Origin: Microbaculum marinisediminis
GTDB lineage: Bacteria; Pseudomonadota; Alphaproteobacteria; Rhizobiales; Tepidamorphaceae
Direction: 5' to 3'
Assembly (NCBI RefSeq): GCF_025397915.1
Contig: NZ_JALIDZ010000001.1
Location: 248,001-312,000, forward strand
DNA length: 64,000 nucleotides
Shown here: in pieces, positions 25,222 to 35,744 of the stretch
How positions within the stretch are numbered: the first letter of the stretch is position 1
Layout: every line of letters begins with the position of its first letter
Program-made: the position numbers and the translations under genes
The notes under the pieces: model-generated
Told to the model about the DNA's origin: nothing
The model's input: only the letters and a program-made list of their open reading frames with translations
Databases searched by the model: none

Positions 25222-26313
25222 ATGATCGTCAACCGTATCGCCACCGCCCTGGCCGTGAGCGCCGCGATGACCGTCGCGGCCACGGCCCAGGACAAGGTGG
25301 TGCACGTCTACAACTGGTCGGACTACATCGGCGAAGACGTCCTCGACGAGTTCACCGAGGAGACCGGCATCAAGGTCGTCTACGACGTGTTCGACTCCAA
25401 CGACATCCTCGAGACCAAGCTGCTGGCCGGCAGCACGGGCTACGACGTGGTGGTGCCGTCCGGCACCTTCCTGGCCCGCCAGATCCAGGCCGGCGTGTTC
25501 CAGCCGCTCGACAAGTCGAAGCTGCCGAACATCACGCATCAGTGGGATGCGATCGCCGAGCGCATCGCCAAGTTCGACCCCGGCAACGAGCATGCCGTCA
25601 ACTACATGTGGGGGACGACCGGCATCGGCTACAACGTCGGCATGATCGAGGAACGCATGCCCGACGCGCCGGTGGATTCCTGGGCGATGATCTTCGATCC
25701 GGAGGTGGTCTCCAAGTTCGCCGACTGCGGCATCCACATGCTCGACGCCGCCGACGAGATGATCCCGGCCGCACTCAACTACCTGGGCAAGGACCCGGAC
25801 TCCAAGGACCCGGCCGAGATCGAGGAAGCCGCCAAGCTGATCGAGACGATCCGTCCGCACGTCCAGAAGTTCCACTCCTCGGAGTACATCGAGGCGCTGG
25901 CCAACGGGAACATCTGCCTGGCGGTCGGCTGGTCGGGCGACATCCTGCAGTCGCGCGACCGCGCCGCGGAAGCCGATACCGGCATCGAGATCGCCTATGC
26001 GATCCCGAAGGAAGGCGCGATGATGTGGTTCGACAACCTGGCGATCCCCGCCGACGCGCCGCACCCCGAAGAGGCGCTCGCCTTCATCAACTTCATGATG
26101 AAGCCCGAGATCGCGGCTGAGAACTCGAACTACATCTACTACGCCAACGGCAACAAGGACTCCCAGCCGTTGCTGGAAGAGGACGTGATCGGCGACACGG
26201 CGATCTATCCCGACGAGGAGACCGTCGGACGGCTGTACACGACCACGCCCTACGACCCGAAAGTCCAGCGGGTGGTCACCCGCGCATGGACCCGGATCAA
26301 GTCGGGCACCTGA
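25222..26313 (+). CDS. potF: polyamine ABC transporter substrate-binding protein (PotF/PotD type)
   Basis: A 363-residue periplasmic binding protein. Residues 1-22 form a signal peptide ending ATAQ. The mature start VVHVYNWSDYIGEDVLDEF is diagnostic for PotF/PotD, and the acidic/aromatic ligand positions (WSDY, GTTGIGYN, AVGWSGD, WFDNLAIP) are in place. It delivers putrescine-like polyamines to PotGHI. It is preceded by a good GGAGAACAGGAGAACAG site and followed by a strong hairpin before potG. Confidence 0.95.
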   Translation: MIVNRIATALAVSAAMTVAATAQDKVVHVYNWSDYIGEDVLDEFTEETGIKVVYDVFDSNDILETKLLAGSTGYDVVVPSGTFLARQIQAGVFQPLDKSKLPNITHQWDAIAERIAKFDPGNEHAVNYMWGTTGIGYNVGMIEERMPDAPVDSWAMIFDPEVVSKFADCGIHMLDAADEMIPAALNYLGKDPDSKDPAEIEEAAKLIETIRPHVQKFHSSEYIEALANGNICLAVGWSGDILQSRDRAAEADTGIEIAYAIPKEGAMMWFDNLAIPADAPHPEEALAFINFMMKPEIAAENSNYIYYANGNKDSQPLLEEDVIGDTAIYPDEETVGRLYTTTPYDPKVQRVVTRAWTRIKSGT

Positions 26314-26328
26314 ATGCAGAAGCCGATC

Positions 26329-26356
26329 CGGGCCGGGGAAATTCCCCGGCCCGTTT
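26329..26356 (+). terminator. intercistronic hairpin between potF and potG
   Basis: CGGGCCGGGGAA and TTCCCCGGCCCG form a 12-base-pair arm set followed by TTTCC, 15 bases after the potF stop. With no new clear promoter in the 60 bases before potG, it probably acts as a leaky terminator or mRNA stabiliser that leaves potF more abundant than potGHI. Confidence 0.75.
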
Positions 26357-26415
26357 CCTGTCCGGATCGGTTTTCTGTCTTTTGCTAGTGTCGCATCGGC
26401 ACGGGGGGGGGTTGA

Positions 26416-27570
26416 ATGGCGGCCAAGGCATCCGGGCCCATCAAGCGCAAGTTCGCGCCATGGGAAGACCCGTCGGCGAAAGCGTTTATCCGCTTCGACA
26501 ACGTAACCAAGCGCTTCGGCGACTTCGTCGCCGTCGACAATCTCAGCCTCGACGTCTACGAGCGCGAGTTCTTCTCGCTGCTGGGGCCGTCCGGTTGCGG
26601 CAAGACGACCCTGCTGCGAATGCTCGCGGGCTTCGAGAAGCCGAGCGAGGGGCGCATCCTGCTCGACGGCCAGGACATCTCCGGCGTGCCGCCACACCGG
26701 CGGCCGGTCAACATGATGTTCCAGTCCTACGCCCTGTTTCCGCACATGACGGTGGAGGGCAACATCGCCTTCGGCCTCAAGCAGGACGGCATGGCCAAGG
26801 CCGACATCGCGGCGCGGGTCAACGAGATGCTGCGGCTCACCAAGCTTGAGCCCTTCGCCAAGCGCAAGCCGCACCAGCTCTCCGGCGGCCAGCGCCAGCG
26901 CGTCGCGCTCGCCCGCTCGATCGCCAAGCGGCCGAAGGTGCTGCTCCTCGACGAGCCGCTCGGCGCGCTCGACCGCAAGCTGCGCGAGGAAACCCAGTTC
27001 GAGCTGATGGACCTGCAACAGGAGCTCGGCCTGACCTTCGTGATCGTCACCCACGACCAGGAAGAAGCGATGACGGTGTCGGACCGCATCGCCGTCATGG
27101 ACCACGGCAAGATCATCCAGGTGGCCTCGCCCGCGGTCATCTACGAGTTCCCGAGCACGCGCTATGTCGCCGACTTCATCGGCGACGTGAATTTCCTGAG
27201 CGGCAAGATCGCCGCGCTCGACGACGCGGGCGTGCGTATCAGGAGCGACGAGATCGCCTGCACCATCGTCGCCAGCCAGGACGACGTCGATGCGACGGTT
27301 GGCGCCGACGCCTGGCTCGCCATCCGGCCGGAGAAGATGCGCATCTCGCTCGACGAACCGGCCGACACGGCGACCAACTGCGTCAGCGGCGAGGTCTGGG
27401 ATATCGGCTATCTCGGCGACGTCTCCGTCTATCACGTCAAGCTCGACAACGGGAACGTCATCAAGTCGACGGTGACCAACCAGACGCGCCTGGTGGAACG
27501 GCCGATCGGCTGGGACGACAAGGTGTGGCTCACCTGGCCGCGCGACGCCGGCGTCGTCCTGACGACGTGA
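26416..27570 (+). CDS. potG: polyamine ABC transporter ATP-binding protein
   Basis: A 384-residue ATPase: Walker A GPSGCGKTT (about 60-68), signature LSGGQRQRVALA, Walker B LLLDEPLGALD, H-loop VTHDQEEAM. The C-terminal 110 residues form the OB-fold regulatory (TOBE) domain, including WLAIRPEKMRIS. It powers uptake by PotHI. The ATG follows a G-rich stretch of nine G residues that may serve as ribosome site. Confidence 0.95.
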   Translation: MAAKASGPIKRKFAPWEDPSAKAFIRFDNVTKRFGDFVAVDNLSLDVYEREFFSLLGPSGCGKTTLLRMLAGFEKPSEGRILLDGQDISGVPPHRRPVNMMFQSYALFPHMTVEGNIAFGLKQDGMAKADIAARVNEMLRLTKLEPFAKRKPHQLSGGQRQRVALARSIAKRPKVLLLDEPLGALDRKLREETQFELMDLQQELGLTFVIVTHDQEEAMTVSDRIAVMDHGKIIQVASPAVIYEFPSTRYVADFIGDVNFLSGKIAALDDAGVRIRSDEIACTIVASQDDVDATVGADAWLAIRPEKMRISLDEPADTATNCVSGEVWDIGYLGDVSVYHVKLDNGNVIKSTVTNQTRLVERPIGWDDKVWLTWPRDAGVVLTT

Positions 27571-27582
27571 GGAGGTGAAGCG

Positions 27583-28503
27583 ATGGCCGCGCCGACCCGC
27601 AAACCGTTGATCAAGTCGAAGAGCCTGGTGGTTCTCGTCCCCTACCTGTGGCTGCTTGCCTTCTTCCTGGCGCCGTTCCTGATCGTCCTGAAGATATCGC
27701 TGTCGCAGACGGCTATCGCCATGCCGCCGTACCTGCCGACCTTCGACCTGTCGGCGGGAATAGGCGCGTTCCTGGAGAGCCTGCGCGAGCTGTCGCTCGA
27801 CAACTACGCCTTCCTGGCGTCGGACTCGCTCTACATCAAGTCCTACCTGTCGAGCCTGCAGATCGCCCTGGTCTCGACCTTCATCGTTCTGCTCATCGGC
27901 TACCCCATCGCCTATGGCATGGCACGCTCGCCGAAGGCGTGGCGGCCGACGCTGGTGATGCTGGTCATCCTGCCGTTCTGGACGAGCTTCCTGATCCGCG
28001 TCTACGCCTGGATCGGCATCCTGAGCCGCGAGGGGCTGCTCAACACGTTCCTGAGCTGGATCGGACTGATCGACTCGCCGCTGACCATCCTGTCGACCAA
28101 CATCGCCGTCTATATCGGCATCGTCTATTCGTACCTGCCGTTCATGGTGCTGCCGCTCTATGCCGCGCTCGAGAAGATGGACGAGTCGCTCCTGGAGGCG
28201 GCGTCCGATCTGGGCTGCCCGCCGTACAAGACGTTCTGGGTCGTCACCTTCCCGCTGTCGCTGCCCGGCGTCATCGCCGGCTGCTTCCTGGTGTTCATCC
28301 CGGCGGTCGGCGAGTTCGTGATCCCGGATCTGCTCGGCGGATCGGAGACGCTGATGATCGGCAAGACGCTGTGGGCGGAGTTCTTCTCAAACCGCGACTG
28401 GCCGCTGGCCTCCTCGGTGGCGGTGATCCTGCTCCTGATCCTGGTCATCCCCATCGTGATCTTCCAGAACCTGCAGCAGCGCCAGCAGGAGCGGAACACA
28501 TGA
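27583..28503 (+). CDS. potH: polyamine ABC transporter permease
   Basis: A 306-residue inner-membrane permease with about six helices. The EAA loop, which docks on the ATPase, is ESLLEAASDLGCPPYKTFWVV near residue 203. It pairs with PotI and is preceded by GAGGAGGTGAAGCG, a near-ideal ribosome site, 12 bases after the potG stop. Confidence 0.95.
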   Translation: MAAPTRKPLIKSKSLVVLVPYLWLLAFFLAPFLIVLKISLSQTAIAMPPYLPTFDLSAGIGAFLESLRELSLDNYAFLASDSLYIKSYLSSLQIALVSTFIVLLIGYPIAYGMARSPKAWRPTLVMLVILPFWTSFLIRVYAWIGILSREGLLNTFLSWIGLIDSPLTILSTNIAVYIGIVYSYLPFMVLPLYAALEKMDESLLEAASDLGCPPYKTFWVVTFPLSLPGVIAGCFLVFIPAVGEFVIPDLLGGSETLMIGKTLWAEFFSNRDWPLASSVAVILLLILVIPIVIFQNLQQRQQERNT

Positions 28504-29321
28504 GGAAAGGCCCCAGCCTCTTCAACATCGTCTCGGTGACGCTCGGCTTCGCCTTCCTCTACCTCCCGATCGTTCTGCTGGTCATCTACTCGTTCAATGC
28601 CGGTCGAAACGTCGCCATCTGGGCCGGCTGGTCGACCAAGTGGTATGTGGCGATGCTCCAGAACCAGCAGCTGCTGGACGCGGCCTGGGTGACGTTGCGC
28701 GTCGGCCTCCTGTCGGCGACGGTCGCCACCGTGTTCGGCACGCTGGCGGCGCTGGCGCTGGTGCGGCACGGCCGGTTCTACGGGCGCACGCTGTTCTCCG
28801 GCATGGTCTACGCGCCGCTGGTCATGCCCGAGGTCATCACCGGCCTGTCGCTGCTGCTGCTGTTCGTGGCGGTCAATTTCGACCGCGGCTTCTGGACGGT
28901 GACCATCGCCCACGTCACCTTCTCGCTGTGCTTCGTCGCGGTGGTGGTGCAGTCGCGCCTCGTCACCTTCGACCGCTCGCTGGAAGAGGCGGCGATGGAT
29001 CTCGGCTGCCCGCCGTTCAAGACCTTCTTCGTGGTGACGCTACCGATCATCCTGCCGGCGATCATCGCGGGATGGATGCTGGCCTTCACGTTGTCGCTCG
29101 ACGACCTGGTGATCGCCAGCTTCACCACGGGCCCCGGCGCGACGACCCTGCCGATGCGCATCTATTCCGCCGTCCGCCTCGGCGTCACGCCGGAGATCAA
29201 CGCGGTCTCCACCGTGCTGATCACCATCGTCACCTTCGGCGTGATCACCGCCTCGCTGATCACCAAGCGGCAGGAAGTGGAACGGCAGAAGGCCGAGCGC
29301 ATGGCGGCCGCGGCGCCGTAG
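28500..29321 (+). CDS. potI: polyamine ABC transporter permease
   Basis: A 273-residue, about six-helix permease. Its EAA loop is SLEEAAMDLGCPPFKTFFVV near residue 160. The start ATG overlaps the potH stop (ATGA), so translation is coupled. Together with PotH it forms the channel for the PotF ligand. Confidence 0.95.
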   Translation: MRKGPSLFNIVSVTLGFAFLYLPIVLLVIYSFNAGRNVAIWAGWSTKWYVAMLQNQQLLDAAWVTLRVGLLSATVATVFGTLAALALVRHGRFYGRTLFSGMVYAPLVMPEVITGLSLLLLFVAVNFDRGFWTVTIAHVTFSLCFVAVVVQSRLVTFDRSLEEAAMDLGCPPFKTFFVVTLPIILPAIIAGWMLAFTLSLDDLVIASFTTGPGATTLPMRIYSAVRLGVTPEINAVSTVLITIVTFGVITASLITKRQEVERQKAERMAAAAP

Positions 29322-29394
29322 CCGGCGTCCCGCTGTTTGGGGTCGAAGGCCGGAGCGATCCGGGCCCGATACGGCTCGGCCTTTCGGCCGCGCT

Positions 29395-30642
29395 CTACGA
29401 GCCGCAGGTGCAGGTGGTGTCGTGCGCCTCGCGGATGGCGTCGAGCGTGCCGGTGAAGCCGTCTGCGACGGCCGCTGCCCGGTCGAAGGCCAGATCGAGA
29501 TACCAGAGCCGTTCGAGCGCGGCGAACGCCCTGGACAGGTCGTCGCGGCGCTCGGGCGTCAGCGTAGTTCCGGCCGCCTCCACGCCATCGCGGGCGGCAG
29601 CGAAGATGGCGGCGCCGGCCGGCGGTGCGTCGGCGGGGGCGATCGACGACAAAAGCGACGCCGCGACGTTCCTCGGCTCGATGCCGCCGTCCACACCCAG
29701 GCTGCCGTAACCCGCCGTGACGACCGCGGCACGCGCGGCCTGCTGCAGGCTGGCGCGATAGGCGCCGATCTCGTCCGCCCGCTTGGTGAAGCGGCCGATA
29801 TAGTCCTGCAGGATCGCGGTCCATTCCGCCACGCCCGTGCACAGGCCCGGATAGCGGTCCTGGCCGAGATAGACGCCGATGTCGTTGATCAGCCGGCCGG
29901 AGATCCAGCGGATGTCCTCGGTGGTGTAGTAGCTGTCGAGGCCGCGCGCCTTGGCGATCCGTTCGGAAAACCGGACCGCGGAGGCGGCCTCGCGCCCGCC
30001 ATCCGGCCTGAACGTGAAGACGGTACGCCCCGGCAGCGATGTGTCGGCCTCCCGCGACGCATCGACCGCAGCGCGCAGAGCGGCGAAGGTGCCGTAGCGG
30101 ATCCGCCGCAGCGCCGCGTGGTAGGCGTCGGCGCAACTGGCGATCGGCCACTCGGCCTCGGCGACCAGCGTCTCGCCGCTGGCCGGGACGCTTGCGCGGA
30201 TCCGCGCCTCGCCGCCGGTGCCGCGTGCCCCGCGCTCGGTGCCGTCGGCAAGCTCGACGACCAGGGGCAGTTCGATCGAGCCGCCGGGCGCCAGCGTGCC
30301 GACGGTCGCGCGGACCGTGTTGCCGTCCCGCGTCCAGGTGCTGGCGCCGGTCACCGCCGGCCAGGCGCCGGCCAGCTCTACCTCGACCCGGATCGCTTCC
30401 AGCGGCGCCTCGCCCCGGTTCTCGAAGATCAGCCGCGCCACCGCCCGCGAGCCCGGCGAATAGGATACCGGGCCCGGCTCCGACGTCATCGGCGGCTCGG
30501 TGACCACGAACAGCGTCAGCCCCCCTTCCTGCGCCGCGGCAATGGACGGCAGGGCGACTCCAGCTGCCACAAGAACGGCGGCGACGGAGACGGCGAGGAG
30601 AGGAAAACGCTCCCGAAAGCGACGAAACAACACGGACGACAT
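29395..30642 (-). CDS. secreted protein of unknown function ending in CTCGS
   Basis: A 415-residue protein. Residues 1-37 are a signal peptide (basic start MSSVLFRRFRERF, long hydrophobic stretch, cleavage near AAAQ). Residues 55-170 look like a beta-sandwich (ARLIFENRGEAPLEAIRVEV, GTLAPGGSIELPLVVEL), similar to CARDB/DUF11-type folds. Residues 175-405 are helical. Cysteines are few (ASCADAY, GLCTGVA) apart from a C-terminal TTCTCGS pair that could bind a metal or form a disulfide. No function is known. It reads toward potI and follows the AsmA gene in the same direction, 127 bases away. Confidence 0.75.
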   Translation of the reverse strand: MSSVLFRRFRERFPLLAVSVAAVLVAAGVALPSIAAAQEGGLTLFVVTEPPMTSEPGPVSYSPGSRAVARLIFENRGEAPLEAIRVEVELAGAWPAVTGASTWTRDGNTVRATVGTLAPGGSIELPLVVELADGTERGARGTGGEARIRASVPASGETLVAEAEWPIASCADAYHAALRRIRYGTFAALRAAVDASREADTSLPGRTVFTFRPDGGREAASAVRFSERIAKARGLDSYYTTEDIRWISGRLINDIGVYLGQDRYPGLCTGVAEWTAILQDYIGRFTKRADEIGAYRASLQQAARAAVVTAGYGSLGVDGGIEPRNVAASLLSSIAPADAPPAGAAIFAAARDGVEAAGTTLTPERRDDLSRAFAALERLWYLDLAFDRAAAVADGFTGTLDAIREAHDTTCTCGS

Positions 30643-30768
30643 GCGCCGACGGACCCGGATCAAAAGCGACTGCGCGATTCGCCCGTCAGGATACACAACG
30701 ACACCGGCCCTCGCGACGACCCTGGTCGCGGGGGCTGGTCCCCGGGGGCGGATCGCGGGTTCGGAGCT

Positions 30769-32724
30769 CTACTGCCTCGGCGCCATCGGTTGCTCTTCGC
30801 TCGGCGCGGGCTTGGGCGGCATGTCGCGGCCACGCTGGACCAGGTCCTCGACCACGTCCTCGGGCTGGCTCTGCTGCAGATCCTTACGCAGCTGCTCGAT
30901 CTCCTCGGGCGCCGCGGTCGGTCGATTCAACAGCCAGACCGGATCGGGATAGAGGGTCGGGTTGGCGATCGGTCCTTCGATCACGAACGGCACCGAGAAA
31001 ATGCCTGCAGACCCGTTGATCGCCGATTCCGACGCCGCGCCCAGATCGGCGGTGCCGTGCCCGGCGATCGAGGCGGAGACCAGCCGAACCTCGCCATCGG
31101 CGGACACCGCGATCTTCGGCCCCGTCACCCGGAAATCCTCGGTCGTGGCGGTGCCTTCGGATACGGTGAAGGTGGCGGTCAGGTCGTCGAGATCGGTGGC
31201 GGCCGACGTCGCCGGCCAGCCCTCGACGCGGCCGGTTTCCAGCGCGGCCAGCAGCTTTTCGATGTCGATGCCCTGAATCGCGCCCGGTGAAATCGCCAGC
31301 GTGGCATTGCCAGACAGGCTGGCGACGATGCCGGCCACCGTGCGGCCCGTCCCCGACAGGTCCACCCGGGCGGTCGTCGTGCCGGAGATGCGCGAGGAGC
31401 CGCTGAGCGCGGTCAGCAGCTGACCGATATCGGTCTTGTCCAGCTTCAGGGCGACCTTGATCCTGGCCCCGTCCGGGGTCGGCGTGGCGCTGATGCTGCC
31501 TTGCGCCATACCGCCATAGAGCGTCGCCTCGCCGACGCCGAGATCGATGGCGCCCTTGCGCACGGTGACCGTGCCGGCGGTGCGGCCGAGGGTCAGATCG
31601 CCATAGGTCACGCTGGCGGCGGACACCCGCAGATCGGCGCCGAAGCGCTGCAACGCGGACAGGTCGACGACGGTCGACATGGCCTGTTCCGGCTGCGGAA
31701 CCGTCGGCGCGCCCTCCTCGGGCGGGGTTCGGTAGACGCCGAGATCGAGGGTCTCGAAGGCGAGCGTGCCCTGAATCCCTGTCTGCTTTCCGCCGAGCGT
31801 GATCTTCACGCCCCCCTCCGCCTCGTTGTTATCGAGGCTGAGGACCAACTCGGACAGGGACAGCGAATTGCCGATCAGATTGATCCTGCCGGCAAGCGAC
31901 ACCGCGTTGAGGCCGGGTCCGGAGCCCAGGTCGGTACCGATCCAGCGCAACAGGCCGCGCACCGACGGCGCCTGCAGCCGCGCGGTGCCCTCGAGCTGGG
32001 GATCCGGCTTGTTGTGGGCATTGCCGTCGAACGCGACATTGGCGACACCCGATTCCACGCTGATGCGGGCCTGGGAACTGCCGTTGTTCACGAAGTCGAG
32101 CGGAGCCTCGGCGCCGAGACCGAACCGTACGTTCTCGCCGTTCCAGATCAACGTGCCGGTAGCATTCAGTGGGGCGGCGAGACGGGACCAGGATATCGTA
32201 GCGTTGACGGCGGTCAGGGCATGCCGGGCGCCGGTCCGCTCGTTCGCATAGGCAATCGCACCGTCTTCGATGCGGAAGCTTCCCAGATGCTGGTCTTCCA
32301 CCGGCGGCGGCGCGGTATCGTCTTCGGCGGCGCGTCGGCGGCCGGCGATCCAGTTCCCGCGGCCGCGGCGGTCGACCGCGAGGCGGACGCGCGGACGCAC
32401 CAGCACGAAATCCTTGAGCTCGACATGACCGATCAGCAGCGGCAGAACGGCGACGGACCCACGCAGCACGTCGATCGCGGCGATCTCGTCGGCCTCATCG
32501 CCCTCGCGCCGCGTCAGCACGACATCGTTCAGCTCGAACACCGGAAACGGCAAGAACGAAACCGTGGTCGCGCCGCGGATCTCCACCCAGTTGCCGGTCA
32601 GCGTGGCGACCTTCTCGGCGGTCGCGCGCAGCACCGCGTCCTCCGAGACCCGGGTGGACACATAGAAAAGCGTGCCGGCCGCAACCGCCAAACAGGTCGC
32701 GGCGGCCATAACCAGCCGCTTCAT
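30769..32724 (-). CDS. AsmA family outer-membrane assembly/lipid-transport protein
   Basis: A 651-residue protein with an N-terminal anchor ([20 protein letters not shown]) and the AsmA opening ([20 protein letters not shown], near 55-75; [23 protein letters not shown] near 105). The C-terminal half carries the AsmA-like domain ([18 protein letters not shown] onward, with [20 protein letters not shown] near 490). AsmA-like proteins bridge the periplasm and are implicated in phospholipid transport to the outer membrane. The last 35 residues are polar and proline-rich. It diverges from the acetoacetate-CoA ligase. Confidence 0.92.
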   Translation of the reverse strand: MKRLVMAAATCLAVAAGTLFYVSTRVSEDAVLRATAEKVATLTGNWVEIRGATTVSFLPFPVFELNDVVLTRREGDEADEIAAIDVLRGSVAVLPLLIGHVELKDFVLVRPRVRLAVDRRGRGNWIAGRRRAAEDDTAPPPVEDQHLGSFRIEDGAIAYANERTGARHALTAVNATISWSRLAAPLNATGTLIWNGENVRFGLGAEAPLDFVNNGSSQARISVESGVANVAFDGNAHNKPDPQLEGTARLQAPSVRGLLRWIGTDLGSGPGLNAVSLAGRINLIGNSLSLSELVLSLDNNEAEGGVKITLGGKQTGIQGTLAFETLDLGVYRTPPEEGAPTVPQPEQAMSTVVDLSALQRFGADLRVSAASVTYGDLTLGRTAGTVTVRKGAIDLGVGEATLYGGMAQGSISATPTPDGARIKVALKLDKTDIGQLLTALSGSSRISGTTTARVDLSGTGRTVAGIVASLSGNATLAISPGAIQGIDIEKLLAALETGRVEGWPATSAATDLDDLTATFTVSEGTATTEDFRVTGPKIAVSADGEVRLVSASIAGHGTADLGAASESAINGSAGIFSVPFVIEGPIANPTLYPDPVWLLNRPTAAPEEIEQLRKDLQQSQPEDVVEDLVQRGRDMPPKPAPSEEQPMAPRQ

Positions 32725-32921
32725 GGCGTCGACCTTTGTCGTGCCGCTCGCACTCCGTCCTCGGTACTGTTTCCGCGGAATCACTATATTTCCGCCACCG
32801 ACGGGTCAATTCCGGCCCGATCGGATGGCGTCGCGCCGACGCCTGTGGCAATAAGCCCGAAACGTATTCCGGCCGCTCGCCATCGCCGCGCCCGGCCGAA
32901 CAGAAGTCGCCAGGAGCAACC

Positions 32922-34880
32922 ATGTCCGATCAGCCGCTTTGGTCCCCGCCCGCAGACACCGTCGCGAATGCGAACATGACGCGGTTCATGCGACTTGTCG
33001 ATGAACGGCACGGCCTCCGCCTCGACGGATACGAGGCTCTCCACAGATTTTCCGTCGAGCGGCGCGAGGACTTCTGGTCGGCCGTCTGGGATTTCGGCGG
33101 CGTCATCGGCGAGAAGGGCGAGACCCTACTGAAAGACGGCGAGCGCATGCCCGGCGCCGCGTTCTTCCCCGATGCCAGGCTCAATTTCGCCGAGAACCTG
33201 CTGCGCCGCTCCGACGACGGCGACGCGCTCGTGTTCCGCGGCGAGGACAAGGTTAGCCGCCGGATGAGCTGGAAGGCGCTGAACGATCTGGTTTCGCGGT
33301 TGCAGCAGGTGTTTCAGGCGCATGGCGTCACGGCCGGCGACCGGGTCGCGGCGATGATGCCCAACATGCCGGAATCGATCGCGGCGATGCTGGCCGCGGC
33401 CTCGCTCGGGGCGATCTGGTCGTCCTGCTCGCCGGATTTCGGCGAGCGCGGCGTGCTCGATCGCTTCGGCCAGATCGAGCCCAAGGTTCTGATCGCCTGC
33501 GACGGATACTGGTACGCGGGCAAGCGCATCGAAGTCGCCGAAAAGCTCGCCGCGGTCGCCGACAGATTGCCCTCGCTCGAGGCGGTGATCGTCGTCCCCT
33601 ATCTCGACATCGCCGAGGAGGTCGCGGCCAAGGTCGCCAAGGCGGTGCCGCTGGCCGAGGCGATCGCCGGCCATCCGGCGAAAGCGGTCACGTTCGCCCG
33701 CCAGCCGTTCTCCCATCCGCTCTACATCCTGTTCTCGAGCGGCACGACGGGGGTTCCGAAGTGCATCGTGCATTCGGCCGGCGGCACGCTGCTGCAGCAC
33801 CTGAAGGAGCATCAGCTCCACTCCGACATCCGGGCGGGGGACCGGGTATTCTACTTCACCACGCTCGGCTGGATGATGTGGAACTGGCTGGTCAGCGCGC
33901 TGGCCGCCGACGCGACGCTGCTGCTCTATGACGGCTCGCCGTTCCACCCGACCGGCAACGTCCTGTTCGACTACGCCCAGGACGAGAAGATGACGCTGTT
34001 CGGCACCTCGGCGAAATATATCGACGCGGTGAAGAAGGCGGGCCTGAGGCCGCGCGACACGCACGACTTGTCGACGGTCCGGGCGATGGCCTCGACCGGA
34101 TCGCCGCTTTCGGCGGAGAGCTTCGACTTCGTCTACGAGGCGATCAAGCCGGACATCCACCTGGCCTCGGTCTCCGGCGGCACCGACATCGTCTCCTGCT
34201 TCGTCCTCGGCAATCCGATCGCGCCGGTGTGGCGCGGCGAGATCCAGGGACCGGGGCTGGGCATGGCCGTCGACATGTGGGACGACGACGGCCAGTCCTG
34301 TCCGCCCGGCGTCAAGGGCGAACTGGTCTGCACCAAAGCGTTTCCGTCGATGCCGATCATGTTCTGGAACGACCCTGACGGCGCCAAGTACCGCTCGGCC
34401 TATTTCGAGCGCTTCGACAACGTCTGGTGCCACGGCGACTTCGCGGAATGGACGGTGCACGGCGGCGTGATCATCCACGGCCGCTCCGACGCGACGCTCA
34501 ACCCCGGCGGCGTCAGGATCGGCACCGCCGAGATCTACGCCCAGGTCGAGCAGCTTCCCGAGATCGTCGAGGCGATCGCCATCGGCCAGCAGTGGGACGA
34601 CGACGTTCGCGTCGTGCTGTTCGTCCGCCTCGCAGAGGGCGTCACGCTCGACGACGACCTGATCGCCCGCATCCGCAAGCAGGTCCGCGAGGGCGCGAGC
34701 CCGCGCCACGTGCCGGCCAAGGTGGTCGCCGTCGCCGACATCCCGCGCACCAAGTCCGGCAAGATCACCGAACTCGCCGTGCGCGACGTGGTGCACGGCC
34801 GCGAGGTGAAGAACAAGGAGGCGCTCGCCAATCCGGAAGCGCTCGACCTGTTCAGGGATCTGACGGACCTGAAGAGCTAG
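32922..34880 (+). CDS. aacS: acetoacetate-CoA ligase
   Basis: A 652-residue adenylate-forming enzyme. The AMP-binding loop [20 protein letters not shown] (about 270-289) and the C-terminal catalytic lysine in [11 protein letters not shown] (near 610) are clear; WSSCSPDFG and TLGWMMWN are characteristic of acetoacetyl-CoA synthetases rather than acetyl-CoA synthetases. It activates acetoacetate to acetoacetyl-CoA, joining ketone-body or polyhydroxybutyrate breakdown to central metabolism. A phasin at 47.2 kb shows that the organism probably stores such polymers. A CAGGAGCAACC ribosome site precedes the ATG. Confidence 0.95.
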   Translation: MSDQPLWSPPADTVANANMTRFMRLVDERHGLRLDGYEALHRFSVERREDFWSAVWDFGGVIGEKGETLLKDGERMPGAAFFPDARLNFAENLLRRSDDGDALVFRGEDKVSRRMSWKALNDLVSRLQQVFQAHGVTAGDRVAAMMPNMPESIAAMLAAASLGAIWSSCSPDFGERGVLDRFGQIEPKVLIACDGYWYAGKRIEVAEKLAAVADRLPSLEAVIVVPYLDIAEEVAAKVAKAVPLAEAIAGHPAKAVTFARQPFSHPLYILFSSGTTGVPKCIVHSAGGTLLQHLKEHQLHSDIRAGDRVFYFTTLGWMMWNWLVSALAADATLLLYDGSPFHPTGNVLFDYAQDEKMTLFGTSAKYIDAVKKAGLRPRDTHDLSTVRAMASTGSPLSAESFDFVYEAIKPDIHLASVSGGTDIVSCFVLGNPIAPVWRGEIQGPGLGMAVDMWDDDGQSCPPGVKGELVCTKAFPSMPIMFWNDPDGAKYRSAYFERFDNVWCHGDFAEWTVHGGVIIHGRSDATLNPGGVRIGTAEIYAQVEQLPEIVEAIAIGQQWDDDVRVVLFVRLAEGVTLDDDLIARIRKQVREGASPRHVPAKVVAVADIPRTKSGKITELAVRDVVHGREVKNKEALANPEALDLFRDLTDLKS

Positions 34881-34889
34881 CGGACCGGA

Positions 34890-35663
34890 TCACGCCGGCG
34901 GGGCGACCAGCGAGAAGCGGCCGCCCTGCGGGTCGGTTCCATGCACGATCCATGCGCCGCCGGGGACGTCCATCGGTTCGGACCTGGTCGCTCCGCCGGC
35001 CTTTCTGACCCGTTCGACGGCCGACCGGATCTCAGGAACCGTGAAGTAGTAGTCCCAGCCGGCCGGACTGTCGGCGGACCGCTTCATCATGCCGCCGAAC
35101 ATGGTGCCGTCCTTGCCGAAGAGCTGATAGATCCCCATCGGCCCCATATCGAACGCCTCGCCCTTCTCCCATCCGAACAGGCCGGAATAGAACGCGAAGG
35201 CGCCTTCCAGGTCGTCCGTCATCAGTTCGTGCCAGCCGGTATGGCCCGGCGTCATCGGACCGGCCTCGGCGGGGCCGTCACCGTCCATGGGCAGCGCCGC
35301 GAACAGGCAGAAGGACGCGCCGTAAGGATCGGCGACGACGGCGAAGCGGCCAACGCCCGGAATGTCGTCGGCGGCACGGTTGATCGCGCCGCCCGCGGCC
35401 TGAACCTGCTCCGCAGACGCGTCGACATCGGCGACCGCGACGTAGCCGATCCAGAACGGACCGGCGGCATCGCACGGCCCTTCCGGCATATCCATGATTC
35501 CGGCGACATCTGCACCGTTCGCCGACAGGAGCGTGTAGTCGATGCCCGGCATGCCGGAATCCCGGCCGGCCCAGCCGACCACGTCGCCGTAGAACGCCCG
35601 CGCCGCCGCGGTGTCCGTCGTCATCAGCTCGTACCAGACGAACTTGCCCTGGAAATCCGACAT
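34890..35663 (-). CDS. two-domain VOC (glyoxalase/bleomycin resistance-like) protein
   Basis: A 257-residue protein with two VOC domains: residues 7-120 ([20 protein letters not shown] to [12 protein letters not shown]) and 140-255 ([20 protein letters not shown] to [13 protein letters not shown]). The proteins use a metal to act on lactone, thiohemiacetal or dihydroxyaromatic substrates, or bind drugs; which one is unknown. It is the third gene of a VOC/SnoaL cluster and reads toward aacS, with 9 bases between the stops. Confidence 0.92.
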   Translation of the reverse strand: MSDFQGKFVWYELMTTDTAAARAFYGDVVGWAGRDSGMPGIDYTLLSANGADVAGIMDMPEGPCDAAGPFWIGYVAVADVDASAEQVQAAGGAINRAADDIPGVGRFAVVADPYGASFCLFAALPMDGDGPAEAGPMTPGHTGWHELMTDDLEGAFAFYSGLFGWEKGEAFDMGPMGIYQLFGKDGTMFGGMMKRSADSPAGWDYYFTVPEIRSAVERVRKAGGATRSEPMDVPGGAWIVHGTDPQGGRFSLVAPPA

Positions 35664-35744
35664 CGAAATACTCCCTGTGATTCCGTTTGGTTGCTGTCGC
35701 TCGTTGGCCGGTTCAAAGAGATATCGGGCGGGCCAATCCGGTAC

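Noticed and set aside
28158-28913. Long open frames antisense to potH/potI and many other genes
   Set aside because: High GC content gives long antisense frames; the sense proteins have clear motifs and the antisense ones do not.
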